NCBI GenBank assembly: GCA_910585355.1
Contig: CAJUDN010000005.1
Coordinates: forward strand, 11,671 to 59,017
Length of the DNA stretch: 47,347 nucleotides
Reading direction: 5' to 3'
Source: an uncultured Lachnospiraceae bacterium
GTDB lineage: Bacteria; Bacillota_A; Clostridia; Lachnospirales; Lachnospiraceae
Each line of letters opens with the position of its first letter. Within the stretch, counting starts at the first letter, position 1. The translations under genes and the position numbers were made by a program. A model generated the notes under the pieces. That model made no database searches, was not told the DNA's origin, and saw only the letters and a program-made list of their open reading frames with translations. This document shows, in pieces, positions 31,464 to 39,468 of this stretch.

Positions 31464-33008
31464 GTGTCACCAATAATCAGCGTGTTGTTAACAGCAATTA
31501 TTGTGGCTCCTATTACCTGGGTTATGGCTGTGGCTTACCGGAAGAAAAGCTATGAGAGTAAGATCGGAAGCGCAGAGGAAAAATCCAGAGAAATAATAGA
31601 TGAAGCATTAAAGGCCGCAGAGACGAAGAAAAAAGAAGCTCTCCTGGAAGCGAAGGAAGAGAATTTAAAAGCGAGAAATGAGCTTGAGAAGGAAACCAAG
31701 GAGCGAAGGGCAGAGATTCAGCGTTATGAGCGACGTGTTCTCAGTAAAGAAGAAAATCTGGACAAGAAGACGGAGGCCATGGAAAAAAAGGAAGCCAGTC
31801 TGGCATCCAGAGAAGAGTCTTTAAAAAAGCGGACTGCTGAGGTAGAAGAACTTTTTGCCAGGGAACAGGAAGAGCTGGAAAAAATTTCCGGACTTACAAC
31901 GGACCAGGCGAAAGAATATCTTCTGAAATCCGTGGAAGAGGATGTGAAGCACGATACTGCGAAGCTCATCAAGGAGCTGGAAAGCAAGGCAAAGGAAGAA
32001 GCTGACAAAAGGGCAAAAGAGTATGTGGTTACAGCCATCCAAAGATGTGCTGCGGACCATGTGGCAGAGACCACGGTTTCTGTTGTTCAGCTCCCCAGCG
32101 ATGAAATGAAGGGGCGTATCATTGGACGGGAAGGCCGGAATATCCGTACCTTGGAAACCATGACCGGTGTGGAACTGATCATCGATGATACTCCGGAAGC
32201 CGTCGTATTGTCGGGATTTGACCCGATCCGGAGAGAAGTGGCAAGAATTGCATTAGAACGTTTGATTGTGGACGGACGTATTCATCCGGCCAGGATCGAA
32301 GAAATGGTGGAGAAAGCGCAGAAGGAAGTCGAAAATATGATGCGCGAGGAAGGCGAGGCCGCTATTTTAGAGGTCGGCATCCATGGAATCCATCCGGAAC
32401 TTGTCAAGTTGCTTGGCAAGATGAAATTCAGGACCAGTTATGGGCAGAATGCATTAAAACATTCCATTGAAGTTGCTCAGCTATCAGGACTGCTGGCTTC
32501 TGAAATTGGCGTAGATGTCAGAATGGCAAAACGTGCCGGTTTATTACATGACATTGGAAAATCCGTCGACCATGAGATGGAGGGTTCCCACATTCAGCTT
32601 GGTTCCGAGCTTTGTAAGAAGTATAAGGAATCGGCAGTGGTTATCAATGCAGTGGAATCTCATCATGGCGATGTTGAACCGACGAGTCTTATTTCCTGCA
32701 TCGTTCAGGCAGCCGATACAATTTCTGCTGCAAGACCCGGCGCAAGGAGAGAGACGTTGGAAACATACACGAACCGCCTGAAACAGTTAGAGGATATCAC
32801 CAATGCCTTCAAGGGCGTTGACAAATCCTTCGCAATCCAAGCAGGACGCGAAGTGCGAATCATGGTGGTGCCGGATCAGATCAGTGATGATGATATGGTC
32901 CTTCTGGCAAGGGATATTTCCAAGAGAATTGAAGATGAATTGGAATATCCGGGACAGATCAAGGTTAACGTGATCCGTGAGTCCAGAGTTACCGATTACG
33001 CGAAATAA
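31464..33008 (+). CDS. rny: Ribonuclease Y
   Basis: A 514-residue membrane-anchored endoribonuclease that starts decay and processing of many Gram-positive mRNAs. Features in order: an N-terminal transmembrane helix (about 4-24), a long charged coiled coil (30-190), a KH RNA-binding domain with GRIIGREGRNIRTLE, and an HD phosphohydrolase domain with HSIEVAQLSG, LLHDIGKSVDHE and VESHHGD. Length is typical. The start is GTG 31464 after AAAGGAGGTGCTCC. It has its own promoter and a strong terminator (33025-33076). Confidence 0.97.
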   Translation: MSPIISVLLTAIIVAPITWVMAVAYRKKSYESKIGSAEEKSREIIDEALKAAETKKKEALLEAKEENLKARNELEKETKERRAEIQRYERRVLSKEENLDKKTEAMEKKEASLASREESLKKRTAEVEELFAREQEELEKISGLTTDQAKEYLLKSVEEDVKHDTAKLIKELESKAKEEADKRAKEYVVTAIQRCAADHVAETTVSVVQLPSDEMKGRIIGREGRNIRTLETMTGVELIIDDTPEAVVLSGFDPIRREVARIALERLIVDGRIHPARIEEMVEKAQKEVENMMREEGEAAILEVGIHGIHPELVKLLGKMKFRTSYGQNALKHSIEVAQLSGLLASEIGVDVRMAKRAGLLHDIGKSVDHEMEGSHIQLGSELCKKYKESAVVINAVESHHGDVEPTSLISCIVQAADTISAARPGARRETLETYTNRLKQLEDITNAFKGVDKSFAIQAGREVRIMVVPDQISDDDMVLLARDISKRIEDELEYPGQIKVNVIRESRVTDYAK

Positions 33009-33024
33009 GTTGTTTTGTCTATGA

Positions 33025-33076
33025 AGAGTCCGAAGTTACATAATCAAAAAGATTGTGTATCTTCGGCTCTTTTTTA
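33025..33076 (+). terminator. rny terminator
   Basis: AGAGTCCGAAG pairs with CTTCGGCTCT (33061-33070), extended by ACATAATC/GATTGTGT, followed by TTTTTT. Confidence 0.88.
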
Positions 33077-33115
33077 CTTTGCGGTCATTGTTCTTTTATT
33101 TTTCTGAAAAAGGTG

Positions 33116-33144
33116 TTGACGCTCCAGAAATTTTGGTGTAAAAT
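33116..33144 (+). promoter_or_regulatory. Promoter of the second metNIQ operon
   Basis: TTGACG (33116-33121), 17-bp spacer, TAAAAT (33139-33144). Transcription from about 33151 gives a leader of roughly 370 nt before metN, containing a small ORF and a terminator. Confidence 0.75.
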
Positions 33145-33198
33145 GCGGATAAATGCAGGAGAGAGTGAAAGTATATTCAACTCCCCGGAGGTATGGTA

Positions 33199-33324
33199 AT
33201 GAAAAAGACGACAACTGTACAGATGAATATGATGAATCTGATGTGCGGCATGTACATGTGCGGCATGATTTTTTGCTTGGAAAAAATTTCAGATTGCGAA
33301 GATTCCTGTGTGGATTGTGTGTAA
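33199..33324 (+). CDS. Met/Cys-rich leader peptide (candidate attenuator ORF)
   Basis: A 41-codon ORF missed by length cut-offs. The ATG lies 8 bp after GGAGG (33187-33191). The peptide contains eight Met and six Cys; the core NMMNLMCGMYMCGM (10-23) is followed by an acidic Cys-spaced tail ending SCVDCV. It sits between a good promoter and a terminator hairpin (33357-33386), ahead of a methionine-type ABC importer operon. Clustered codons for the regulated amino acid are the hallmark of leader peptides in attenuation. The two TGCGGC stretches within it (33244-33249, 33259-33264) can pair with GCCGCA, the 5' arm of the terminator. Alternatives are a small metal-binding or secreted peptide. I know of no named family for it. 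Confidence 0.6.
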   Translation: MKKTTTVQMNMMNLMCGMYMCGMIFCLEKISDCEDSCVDCV

Positions 33325-33356
33325 TAAAATATCCTGTGCTTTAAATAAAAGAATGG

Positions 33357-33386
33357 GCCGCAGTTCCAATCAGGACTGCGGCTTTT
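33357..33386 (+). terminator. Terminator hairpin in the second metNIQ leader
   Basis: GCCGCAGTTCC (33357-33367) pairs with GGACTGCGGC (33373-33382) with one bulged T, followed by TTTT. It begins 32 nt after the leader-peptide stop and lies 134 bp before metN. Confidence 0.75.
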
Positions 33387-33519
33387 GCTATTTCATAGGA
33401 AGTCTGGCGCTATGCTCCTGCGCTCGTCGCACAAAGCAGTCAGGCCCGTTAAGGGTTGAGCGGGGAGGCAGGTCCGTCCGCTTTGCGGCAGGATTCCTGT
33501 TTTATTAAAGGAGACGACT

Positions 33520-34539
33520 ATGGCAGATCTTAATCCAATTATACAAATGAAAGAACTGGGAAAAGAATTTAAAGGCAGCCAGGGAAACGTGAGGGCGCTG
33601 GAAAATATCAGCCTGGAAATTATGCCTGGTGAAATTTTTGGAATCATCGGCCTTTCGGGAGCCGGGAAAAGTACGCTGGTACGATGCATGAATTTTCTGG
33701 AAACGCCCACCGAGGGTGAGGTTTATTATGATGGAAAGCCTTTGTCAAAGATGAAGGATGCAGAATTAAGGAAAATCCGTCAGTCCATGGGAATGATTTT
33801 TCAGCAGTTTAATCTGCTGGCCCAGAGAAATGTGTTAAATAATGTCTGCTTCCCCATGGAAATTGCAGGCGTTTCAAGAAAGAAGGCCTGTGAACGGGCC
33901 AGAGAGCTTTTAAAGCTGGTGGGACTGGAGGACAGGGAAGCGGCCTATCCGTCTCAACTGTCCGGCGGACAAAAGCAGAGAGTGGCCATCGCCAGAGCCA
34001 TTGCTACCAACCCTAAGGTTCTGCTGTGCGATGAGGCGACCAGCGCTCTGGATCCTAATACCACAAAGGCCATTTTACAGCTTTTAAAAGAAATTAACCA
34101 GTCCATGGGAATTACGGTCATTATTATTACCCATGAGATGTCTGTGATCGAAGCCGTCTGCGACAGGGTGGCAATCATTGATAAGAGCCATATCGCGGAG
34201 ATAGGAAGTGTGTCCCAGGTATTTGCAGGGCCAAAGTCTAAGATTGGCCGTCAATTGATTCTTGGGGATGCGGCAAAGAAGGTGGAATTCGGCACCGGAC
34301 GGCTGTTTCGTATCATTTTTGACGGGCTGGCTTCCAATGAGCCTGTAATTTCCAACGTGATTATGGCCTGCAAGGTTCCGGTAAATATCATGTATGCGGC
34401 GACCAGGGATATTAAGGGAAAAGCTGCCGGGCAGATGATTATTGAACTTCCGGACAGTGAACAGGAAATCGAAAAAGTCCTCCATTATCTGAAGAGGGCA
34501 AAAGTACCTTATGAGGAGGTTGGGAAAGATGACCTTTAA
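33520..34539 (+). CDS. metN: Methionine-type ABC transporter ATP-binding protein (MetN), second copy
   Basis: A 339-residue ATPase with Walker A GLSGAGKST, signature LSGGQKQRVAIARAI, Walker B LLCDEATSALD and H-loop IITHEMS, then a C-terminal NIL domain (about 265-339: FRIIFDGLASNEPVIS and MIIELPDSEQEIEKVLHYL). This copy is more canonical than the one at 1169-2128. It starts at ATG 33520 after AAAGGAGACGAC and overlaps metI by 11 bp. Regulation is suggested by the upstream Met/Cys-rich ORF and terminator; no S-box riboswitch is visible. Confidence 0.95.
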   Translation: MADLNPIIQMKELGKEFKGSQGNVRALENISLEIMPGEIFGIIGLSGAGKSTLVRCMNFLETPTEGEVYYDGKPLSKMKDAELRKIRQSMGMIFQQFNLLAQRNVLNNVCFPMEIAGVSRKKACERARELLKLVGLEDREAAYPSQLSGGQKQRVAIARAIATNPKVLLCDEATSALDPNTTKAILQLLKEINQSMGITVIIITHEMSVIEAVCDRVAIIDKSHIAEIGSVSQVFAGPKSKIGRQLILGDAAKKVEFGTGRLFRIIFDGLASNEPVISNVIMACKVPVNIMYAATRDIKGKAAGQMIIELPDSEQEIEKVLHYLKRAKVPYEEVGKDDL

Positions 34540-35188
34540 ACTGCTTTCTATGTTTTTTGAGGAATTGGGAAATACTCTGGTTATGACCTTTGTGTCCTCC
34601 TTTCTTGCTTACGTGATTGGAATTCCCCTGGGAATCCTTCTTGTGATCTGGGCAAAGGACGGAATCAGCCCGAGGCCAAAGGTTCAGGAGATTCTGGGAG
34701 TGGCCATTAATCTGGTCCGTTCCCTTCCGTTTTTGATTCTGCTGATTGCCATCCAGTCCTTTACCAGAAAGCTGGTGGGAACCACAGTCGGCGTGAGAGC
34801 CATTATTGTGCCGTTAACTCTGGCATCGGCTCCATATGTGGCACGAATTGTGGAATCTTCCTTAAAGGAAGTGGATTTTGGGATCATTGAAGCGGCAAAA
34901 TCCATGGGCGCTTCTACGTGGCAAATTATTTACAAGGTATTGCTCCCTGAGGCAAAGCCGTCCCTTCTTCTCAATGCGGCCATTGCGATTACCACCATTC
35001 TTGGCTATTCAGCCATGGCAGGCTTCGTAGGCGCAGGGGGACTTGGCGCCATTGCCATCAACTATGGATATTACCGCGCGGAAGACGGAGTGATGTGGAC
35101 CGCCATCGTGTTTCTGGTTGCGGTGGTGCAAGTCATCCAGTCCCTGGGAATGTATCTGGTAAAGAAAGTGGACAAGCGGGTCCGCTAG
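34529..35188 (+). CDS. metI: Methionine-type ABC transporter permease (MetI), second copy
   Basis: A 219-residue membrane permease. The coupling loop EAAKSMGASTWQIIYKVLLPEA and AMAGFVGAGGLGAIAINYGYYR are typical MetI sequences; five hydrophobic helices are evident. The ATG at 34529 lies inside the 3' end of metN and follows GAGGAGG at 34513-34519; the longer frame from 34511 starts within that ribosome site. A 205-bp gap separates it from metQ, unlike the tight metN-metI junction. Confidence 0.95.
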   Translation: MTFKLLSMFFEELGNTLVMTFVSSFLAYVIGIPLGILLVIWAKDGISPRPKVQEILGVAINLVRSLPFLILLIAIQSFTRKLVGTTVGVRAIIVPLTLASAPYVARIVESSLKEVDFGIIEAAKSMGASTWQIIYKVLLPEAKPSLLLNAAIAITTILGYSAMAGFVGAGGLGAIAINYGYYRAEDGVMWTAIVFLVAVVQVIQSLGMYLVKKVDKRVR

Positions 35189-35393
35189 AGCGTGTCAGCA
35201 CGAATTTTTGAGTAATTATTACCCGCTACCCGTGCAATCAGGAAAACAGGTATATCCGTTTTGTATGAAATCTCCCTGGCTTGGGTCCCGGCGCGCAGGA
35301 TATGGGACAGAGAGGTTTGCATAAAAATGAAAAGACGCAGCTGTTCAGCAGGTCTGTACAGTTACAAAAAGACATCAAAGGAGATTTTAGGTT
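35189..35393. other. metI-metQ gap with partial repeat-like sequence
   Basis: It begins TAGAGCGTGTCAGCACG, similar to one arm of the MITE-like elements (AGCGTGTTTGAAAATT; GTGTGCTGAC). GCACG and CGTGC flank about 28 bp. No promoter or gene is convincing. Confidence 0.35.
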
Positions 35394-36218
35394 ATGAAAA
35401 AAACAGTATATGTGATTTTAGCGGCAGCTCTTGCTGCAGGTTCCCTTACGGCATGTGGTTCCAGGTCTTCAGAAGAGGCAGATAAGACCATTGTGGTGGG
35501 GGCAAGTCCGTCCCCTCATGCGGAAATTCTTGCAGAGGCCCAGAAGATTCTTGAAAAACAGGGTTACACGCTGGAGATTAAGGAGTATAATGATTATGTA
35601 CAGCCCAACATTGCCCTGGACGCGGGCGATCTGGACGCCAACTATTTCCAGCATCAGCCGTATCTGGACCAGTTTAACGTAGAAAAGAAAATGGAGCTGA
35701 TATCCGCAGGGATGATTCATTACGAACCTTTCGGTATTTACGCAGGAAGGACAGCCGTGACAGCATCTTTTGAGGATCTTCCCGAGGGGGCGCAGGTGGC
35801 TGTTCCCAATGATGCAACCAACGAGGCAAGGGCCCTTCTGCTTCTGGAGGCTCAGGGAATCATCAAGATAAAAGAAGGGGCGGGTTTAAATGCGACCAAA
35901 CAGGATGTGATCGAAAATCCAAAAAATGTAGAGATTATTGAGATGGAGGCCGCTCAGATTCCCCGTTCCCTTCAGGATGTGGATATTGCTGTCATCAACG
36001 GAAACTACGCCATCGGTGCTGGCTTAAAGGTGAGTGGTGCGCTGGCCTGCGAGGACGCTGACTCCATCGGCGCTACCACCTATGGAAATATTGTGGCTGT
36101 TCAGAAGGGCCATGAAAACGATGAAAAAATCAAGGCCCTGGTGGATGCATTAAAGAGCAGTGAGATCAAAGCGTTCATGGAACAAAAGTACGAGGGCGCA
36201 GTGGTTCCCCTCTCATAA
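35394..36218 (+). CDS. metQ: Methionine-binding lipoprotein (MetQ), second copy
   Basis: A 274-residue NlpA/MetQ lipoprotein: signal peptide, lipobox LTAC at residues 18-21, then IVVGASPSPHAEIL and VQPNIALDAGDLDANYFQHQPYLDQFN, both diagnostic of MetQ. No low-complexity linker is present, unlike the first copy. It captures D- or L-methionine or related compounds for MetN-MetI. Start after CAAAGGAGATTTTAGGTT. proC follows at about 40 bp. Confidence 0.94.
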   Translation: MKKTVYVILAAALAAGSLTACGSRSSEEADKTIVVGASPSPHAEILAEAQKILEKQGYTLEIKEYNDYVQPNIALDAGDLDANYFQHQPYLDQFNVEKKMELISAGMIHYEPFGIYAGRTAVTASFEDLPEGAQVAVPNDATNEARALLLLEAQGIIKIKEGAGLNATKQDVIENPKNVEIIEMEAAQIPRSLQDVDIAVINGNYAIGAGLKVSGALACEDADSIGATTYGNIVAVQKGHENDEKIKALVDALKSSEIKAFMEQKYEGAVVPLS

Positions 36219-36258
36219 GGGGTAAACCAGCAATACATAAAGGCAGGAGGAAATGGAA

Positions 36259-37056
36259 ATGGCAAAAATTGGCTTTATCGGTATGGGTAACATGGGGATG
36301 GCGATTATGAAGGGGCTTTTAAAGTCCATGCCCCCGGAAGAAATTCTGTTTTCATCCGCCCATACAGACAGGATGGAAAAAATTTCAAAGGAGACAGGCG
36401 TGGCCCATGCTGCCTCCAATGCAGAATGTGCGAGGCAGGTAAAATATCTGGTTCTGGCAGTAAAGCCGCAGGTATTGCCAAAAGTGTTTGCGGAAATTAA
36501 AGACGTGGTCACAAAGGAACAGGTAATTATTTCCATTGCTGCCGGATACTCCATTTCCGACCTGGCCGAAGGGCTTGGCGGACAGGTGCGCGTGGTGAGG
36601 ACCATGCCGAATACCCCGGCCATGGTGGGCGAAGGCATGACCGGCCTCTGCTATGAGGAGACCCTGTTTACAGGAGAAGAGAAGGCGGCCGTGGAATCCC
36701 TGTTTACTGCCGTTGGAAAGACAGAAAAAGTTGAGGAAAAACTTTTGGATGTGGTTGCCAGCGCCAGCGGCTGTTCACCGGCCTATGTGTATATGTTTAT
36801 AGAGGCCCTGGCAGACGGCTGCGTGAAAAATGGGCTTCCCCGTCAGATGGCGTACCGTATGGCCGCGCAGGCGGTTCTGGGAAGCGCCAAAATGGTGCTT
36901 GAAACGGGAAAGCATCCAGGAGAACTTAAGGATATGGTATGTTCGCCGGGAGGTACTACCATCGAGGGCGTGGCGGCTCTGGAACAGGGAGGTTTCCGCG
37001 GCGCCATCATTAAGGCATGTGACGCCAACTATGAGAAAAACAAGAGGTTAAAATAG
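36259..37056 (+). CDS. proC: Pyrroline-5-carboxylate reductase
   Basis: A 265-residue NAD(P)H-dependent enzyme that makes proline from pyrroline-5-carboxylate. The Rossmann motif is GFIGMGNMGMAIMKGL; VVRTMPNTPAMVGEGMTGL and the C-terminal VCSPGGTTIEGVAALEQGGFRGAIIKA are diagnostic of ProC. ATG 36259 has AGGAGG at 36245-36250 with normal spacing; ATG 36253 is too close. The Nudix gene starts one base after its stop, indicating an operon. Confidence 0.95.
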   Translation: MAKIGFIGMGNMGMAIMKGLLKSMPPEEILFSSAHTDRMEKISKETGVAHAASNAECARQVKYLVLAVKPQVLPKVFAEIKDVVTKEQVIISIAAGYSISDLAEGLGGQVRVVRTMPNTPAMVGEGMTGLCYEETLFTGEEKAAVESLFTAVGKTEKVEEKLLDVVASASGCSPAYVYMFIEALADGCVKNGLPRQMAYRMAAQAVLGSAKMVLETGKHPGELKDMVCSPGGTTIEGVAALEQGGFRGAIIKACDANYEKNKRLK

Positions 37057-37057
37057 T

Positions 37058-37594
37058 ATGGAAGCAACAATTCGCTTAAAACGGGACCTGGCTTATACAG
37101 GGACAATTTTAAAGATTTACCGGGATACGGTTGTGGCCAACGGGATTGAAGAAGTATATGATTATATCCACCATGACGGAGCAGCCGCTGTTCTTCCGAT
37201 CACAAAGGATGGAAAAATTCTCATGGTACGCCAGTACAGGAATGCTCTGGACCGCTTCACGCTGGAAATTCCCGCAGGGAAGGTGGACGCGCCGGACGAG
37301 CCGAGGATTGAGTGCGCTTACAGGGAGCTGGAAGAGGAGACGGGATTCCGCACGGAAAAGCTGGAATATCTGATGACCATTAATACTACGGTGGCCTTTT
37401 GTGATGAGGCCATTGATGTGTTCCTTGCAAAGGACCTGATTCCATCCAAACAGCATCTGGATGCGGATGAAAGTATTGATGTGGAGGAGTGGGAAGTCAA
37501 AGATCTTCTGGAACTTATTTACACAGGAAAGATGACAGACGGAAAAACAGTGGCGGCTATTATGGCTTTTGCACAGAAGGAAGGAATCCGCTGA
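37058..37594 (+). CDS. Nudix hydrolase, ADP-ribose pyrophosphatase type
   Basis: A 178-residue hydrolase. The Nudix box is in AGKVDAPDEPRIECAYRELEEETG (split here by position: glycine 74, acid 81, REL-EE 89-94). The preceding VRQYRNALDRFTLEIPAGK is typical of ADP-ribose pyrophosphatases, which split ADP-ribose into AMP and ribose-5-phosphate. The spacing between Gly and first Glu is one longer than in the general consensus, as often seen in this subgroup. It is translationally coupled to proC. Exact substrate not provable. Confidence 0.88.
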   Translation: MEATIRLKRDLAYTGTILKIYRDTVVANGIEEVYDYIHHDGAAAVLPITKDGKILMVRQYRNALDRFTLEIPAGKVDAPDEPRIECAYRELEEETGFRTEKLEYLMTINTTVAFCDEAIDVFLAKDLIPSKQHLDADESIDVEEWEVKDLLELIYTGKMTDGKTVAAIMAFAQKEGIR

Positions 37595-37668
37595 GAATGG
37601 CAGGAAATGTCCGGAATAGACGGGACAGGACACTCATATAGTGGTAAAAAGCCATATGAGGTGAGGCC

Positions 37669-38217
37669 GTGAAATATGTTGAAAGTAAAAAGGGCAGCCT
37701 GGAATTCTGGCTGTCTTTTTTTCTTATGCTGGGAGCCGTTTTGGGGAGCCTGTTCTGCAACCGGATGGATGGGCAGATGAAGGGGGAATTTCATGCGCTG
37801 GAGGAAAGTTTGCTGTCCGGCGCAGTACTTCTCAAGATGAATTTCAGAGAGCTATTTTTTAAAGTGGCATCCAGAAGGTTTGGCCAGTTACTTCTTGTGA
37901 TTCTTGTGGCGATGACGCCTGCCGCCAGGGAAGCTTCTTTGCTTCTATCGGGTTATCTGGGATTTTCGGCGGCGGTGGTGGTCTGCGCCCTTACCATGGA
38001 TGCGGGACTTATGGGGATTGTGCAGTATCTTTCTCTTATGTTTCCCCAGGCAATTTTTTATATGACCATTTACTATGTGGTATTTTGGTGGATGCCCCGG
38101 GAACAGAAGCGGCTGACGCTGGCGGCGGGCACTCTTCTTATGGCGCTTGCCGCGGCAGGAGCAGTGGCGGAAAGTTTTGTAAATCCCTGGATTGCGGTTC
38201 TTTTTCTGGGGAAATGA
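37669..38217 (+). CDS. spoIIM: Stage II sporulation protein M
   Basis: A 182-residue integral membrane protein with about five hydrophobic helices. SpoIIM works with SpoIID and SpoIIP in the peptidoglycan-degrading machine that drives forespore engulfment. The architecture, the FFLMLGAVLGSLFCNRM start, and the position directly upstream of xerD all fit clostridial SpoIIM. Sequence conservation is modest, so the assignment leans partly on context. It starts at GTG 37669 with GAGGTGAGG upstream and ends before a strong terminator (38252-38300). It implies an endospore-forming lineage. Confidence 0.75.
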   Translation: MKYVESKKGSLEFWLSFFLMLGAVLGSLFCNRMDGQMKGEFHALEESLLSGAVLLKMNFRELFFKVASRRFGQLLLVILVAMTPAAREASLLLSGYLGFSAAVVVCALTMDAGLMGIVQYLSLMFPQAIFYMTIYYVVFWWMPREQKRLTLAAGTLLMALAAAGAVAESFVNPWIAVLFLGK

Positions 38218-38251
38218 AAAATTGCAGCAAAAATTTTATTCGTAGTATTCA

Positions 38252-38300
38252 CAACATCTGGCCAAGGTGGGGAAGTCTGTGGCCAGATGTTGCGTTTTTT
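38252..38300 (+). terminator. Terminator after spoIIM
   Basis: CAACATCTGGCCA (38252-38264) pairs perfectly with TGGCCAGATGTTG (38280-38292), followed by CGTTTTTT. Confidence 0.92.
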
Positions 38301-38343
38301 ATGAAAATCGGGGAAAAATGGACTGAAAGTGGGAAAAATATGT

Positions 38344-38372
38344 TTGATTTTATGAAAAAGTGGGGCTATAAT
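38344..38372 (+). promoter_or_regulatory. xerD promoter
   Basis: TTGATT (38344-38349), 17-bp spacer, TATAAT (38367-38372). A partial nested-repeat copy lies between it and the gene, so the repeat is in the xerD 5' untranslated region. Confidence 0.78.
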
Positions 38373-38387
38373 GAAGGAAAGCGGTAC

Positions 38388-38447
38388 TTTGTCCGTCCGA
38401 TGGCCGGACGCGAATCGGCACAGGTATAACGTCGCCAGACATTATTC
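38388..38447 (-). repeat. Nested-palindrome repeat, partial copy in the xerD leader
   Basis: TTTGTCCGTCCGATGGCCGGACGCGAATCGGCACAG-type sequence and CGTCGCCAGACATTATT match the repeat at 19122-19269 in the same strand sense (quoted here only in outline). The inner hairpin here is GTCCG/CGGAC, differing from the GTCTGTCC/GGGCAGAC hairpin at 35-53 while still pairing. Confidence 0.75.
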
Positions 38448-38472
38448 CATCTGGGGGATATATTGGACAGAA

Positions 38473-39360
38473 ATGAAAGAGGAAATAAAACACTTTATCG
38501 AATACTTGCAGCAGGAGAAACACGCATCGAAAAACACGCAGGTTTCTTATGGGCGTGATTTAATGCGGATGGCAGAATATATGGAGGAAACGGGAATTAT
38601 GGAGCCGGGGAAGGTGACGAAAACGGCGTTGAATTCCTATACTCTTTCGTTGGAAAAGGAAGGGAAGTCCGCAGCGACGGTATCCAGGAACCTGGCCTCA
38701 ATAAAGGCTTTCTTTCATTTTGAATTTAAGAATGGAGTCATAAAAAAAGATCCGGCGGAGGGGCTGCGTGCACCGAAAATTGAGAGGAGGGCGCCTATGA
38801 TTTTGACCATCGACGAGGTGAGCCGCCTCCTTTCGGAACCGGGGAACGGCACTGCCAAGGAGATGAGAGATAAAGCTATGCTGGAGCTTCTTTATGCCAC
38901 GGGAATCCGGGTGTCGGAACTGATCCACTTAAGGATGGATGATATCAATATACCGGTGGGATTCATAACCTGCCGAGATGAGCATAAGGAACGGATTGTA
39001 CCCTTTGGAAGAGTGGCCAGGGATGCGGTGCTTAAATATCTGGAGAAGGCCAGGGGAAAGCTTTTAAAGGGGAACCAGTCGGAGTGGCTGTTTATCAATT
39101 GCAACGGACGAGCCATGAGCCGTCAGGGCTTCTGGAAGATTATAAAGTATTATGGAAAGAAAGCAGGAATTGAGGAGGATATTACGCCCCATACCCTGCG
39201 CCACTCTTTTGCAGTCCATCTTTTAGGAAACGGCGCCGACGTAAAAGCGGTTCAAACCATGATGGGGCATGCGGATTTAGCCACCACTCAGATGTATGCA
39301 GCCTACGCAGGCAACAATGCGCTGCGCGAAGCATATCAGGGGGCGCACCCCAGGACATAA
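38473..39360 (+). CDS. xerD: Tyrosine recombinase XerD
   Basis: A 295-residue site-specific recombinase that resolves chromosome dimers at dif. The N-terminal SAM-like core-binding domain (about 1-88) is followed by the catalytic domain with all key residues: Arg146 (ATGIRVSEL), Lys172, His240 and Arg243 (HTLRHSF), His266 (GHADLATTQMY) and nucleophile Tyr275. The ATG at 38473 starts the standard XerD N-terminus. Its ribosome site is weak (a G-run about 16 bp upstream), and a repeat fragment sits just before it; the ORF extends upstream through the repeat, which is not coding. No phage genes nearby, so it is the housekeeping enzyme. Confidence 0.9.
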   Translation: MKEEIKHFIEYLQQEKHASKNTQVSYGRDLMRMAEYMEETGIMEPGKVTKTALNSYTLSLEKEGKSAATVSRNLASIKAFFHFEFKNGVIKKDPAEGLRAPKIERRAPMILTIDEVSRLLSEPGNGTAKEMRDKAMLELLYATGIRVSELIHLRMDDINIPVGFITCRDEHKERIVPFGRVARDAVLKYLEKARGKLLKGNQSEWLFINCNGRAMSRQGFWKIIKYYGKKAGIEEDITPHTLRHSFAVHLLGNGADVKAVQTMMGHADLATTQMYAAYAGNNALREAYQGAHPRT

Positions 39361-39419
39361 AAAAGTGTGTGCGTTAACGCAACGATGATAGAGCGATACC
39401 CTTGCTCCATATATGAAAA

Positions 39420-39465
39420 AATCCAGAAGGAATCTTAAGACACTCTCCGGGACTCCTTCTGGATT
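39420..39465. terminator. Bidirectional terminator, xerD and FAD dehydrogenase
   Basis: AATCCAGAAGGA (39420-39431) pairs fully with TCCTTCTGGATT (39454-39465). CTTTTATTT follows on the plus strand and TTTTTT on the minus strand. Confidence 0.9.
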
Positions 39466-39468
39466 CTT

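Noticed and set aside
33153..33344. 63-residue ORF overlapping the leader peptide in another frame
   Set aside because: It has no ribosome site; the 41-codon frame with GGAGG and biased Met/Cys content is the better reading.
38473..39360. Phage or integron integrase
   Set aside because: Location after spoIIM, XerD-type size and motifs, and absence of phage genes or attachment sites point to housekeeping XerD.
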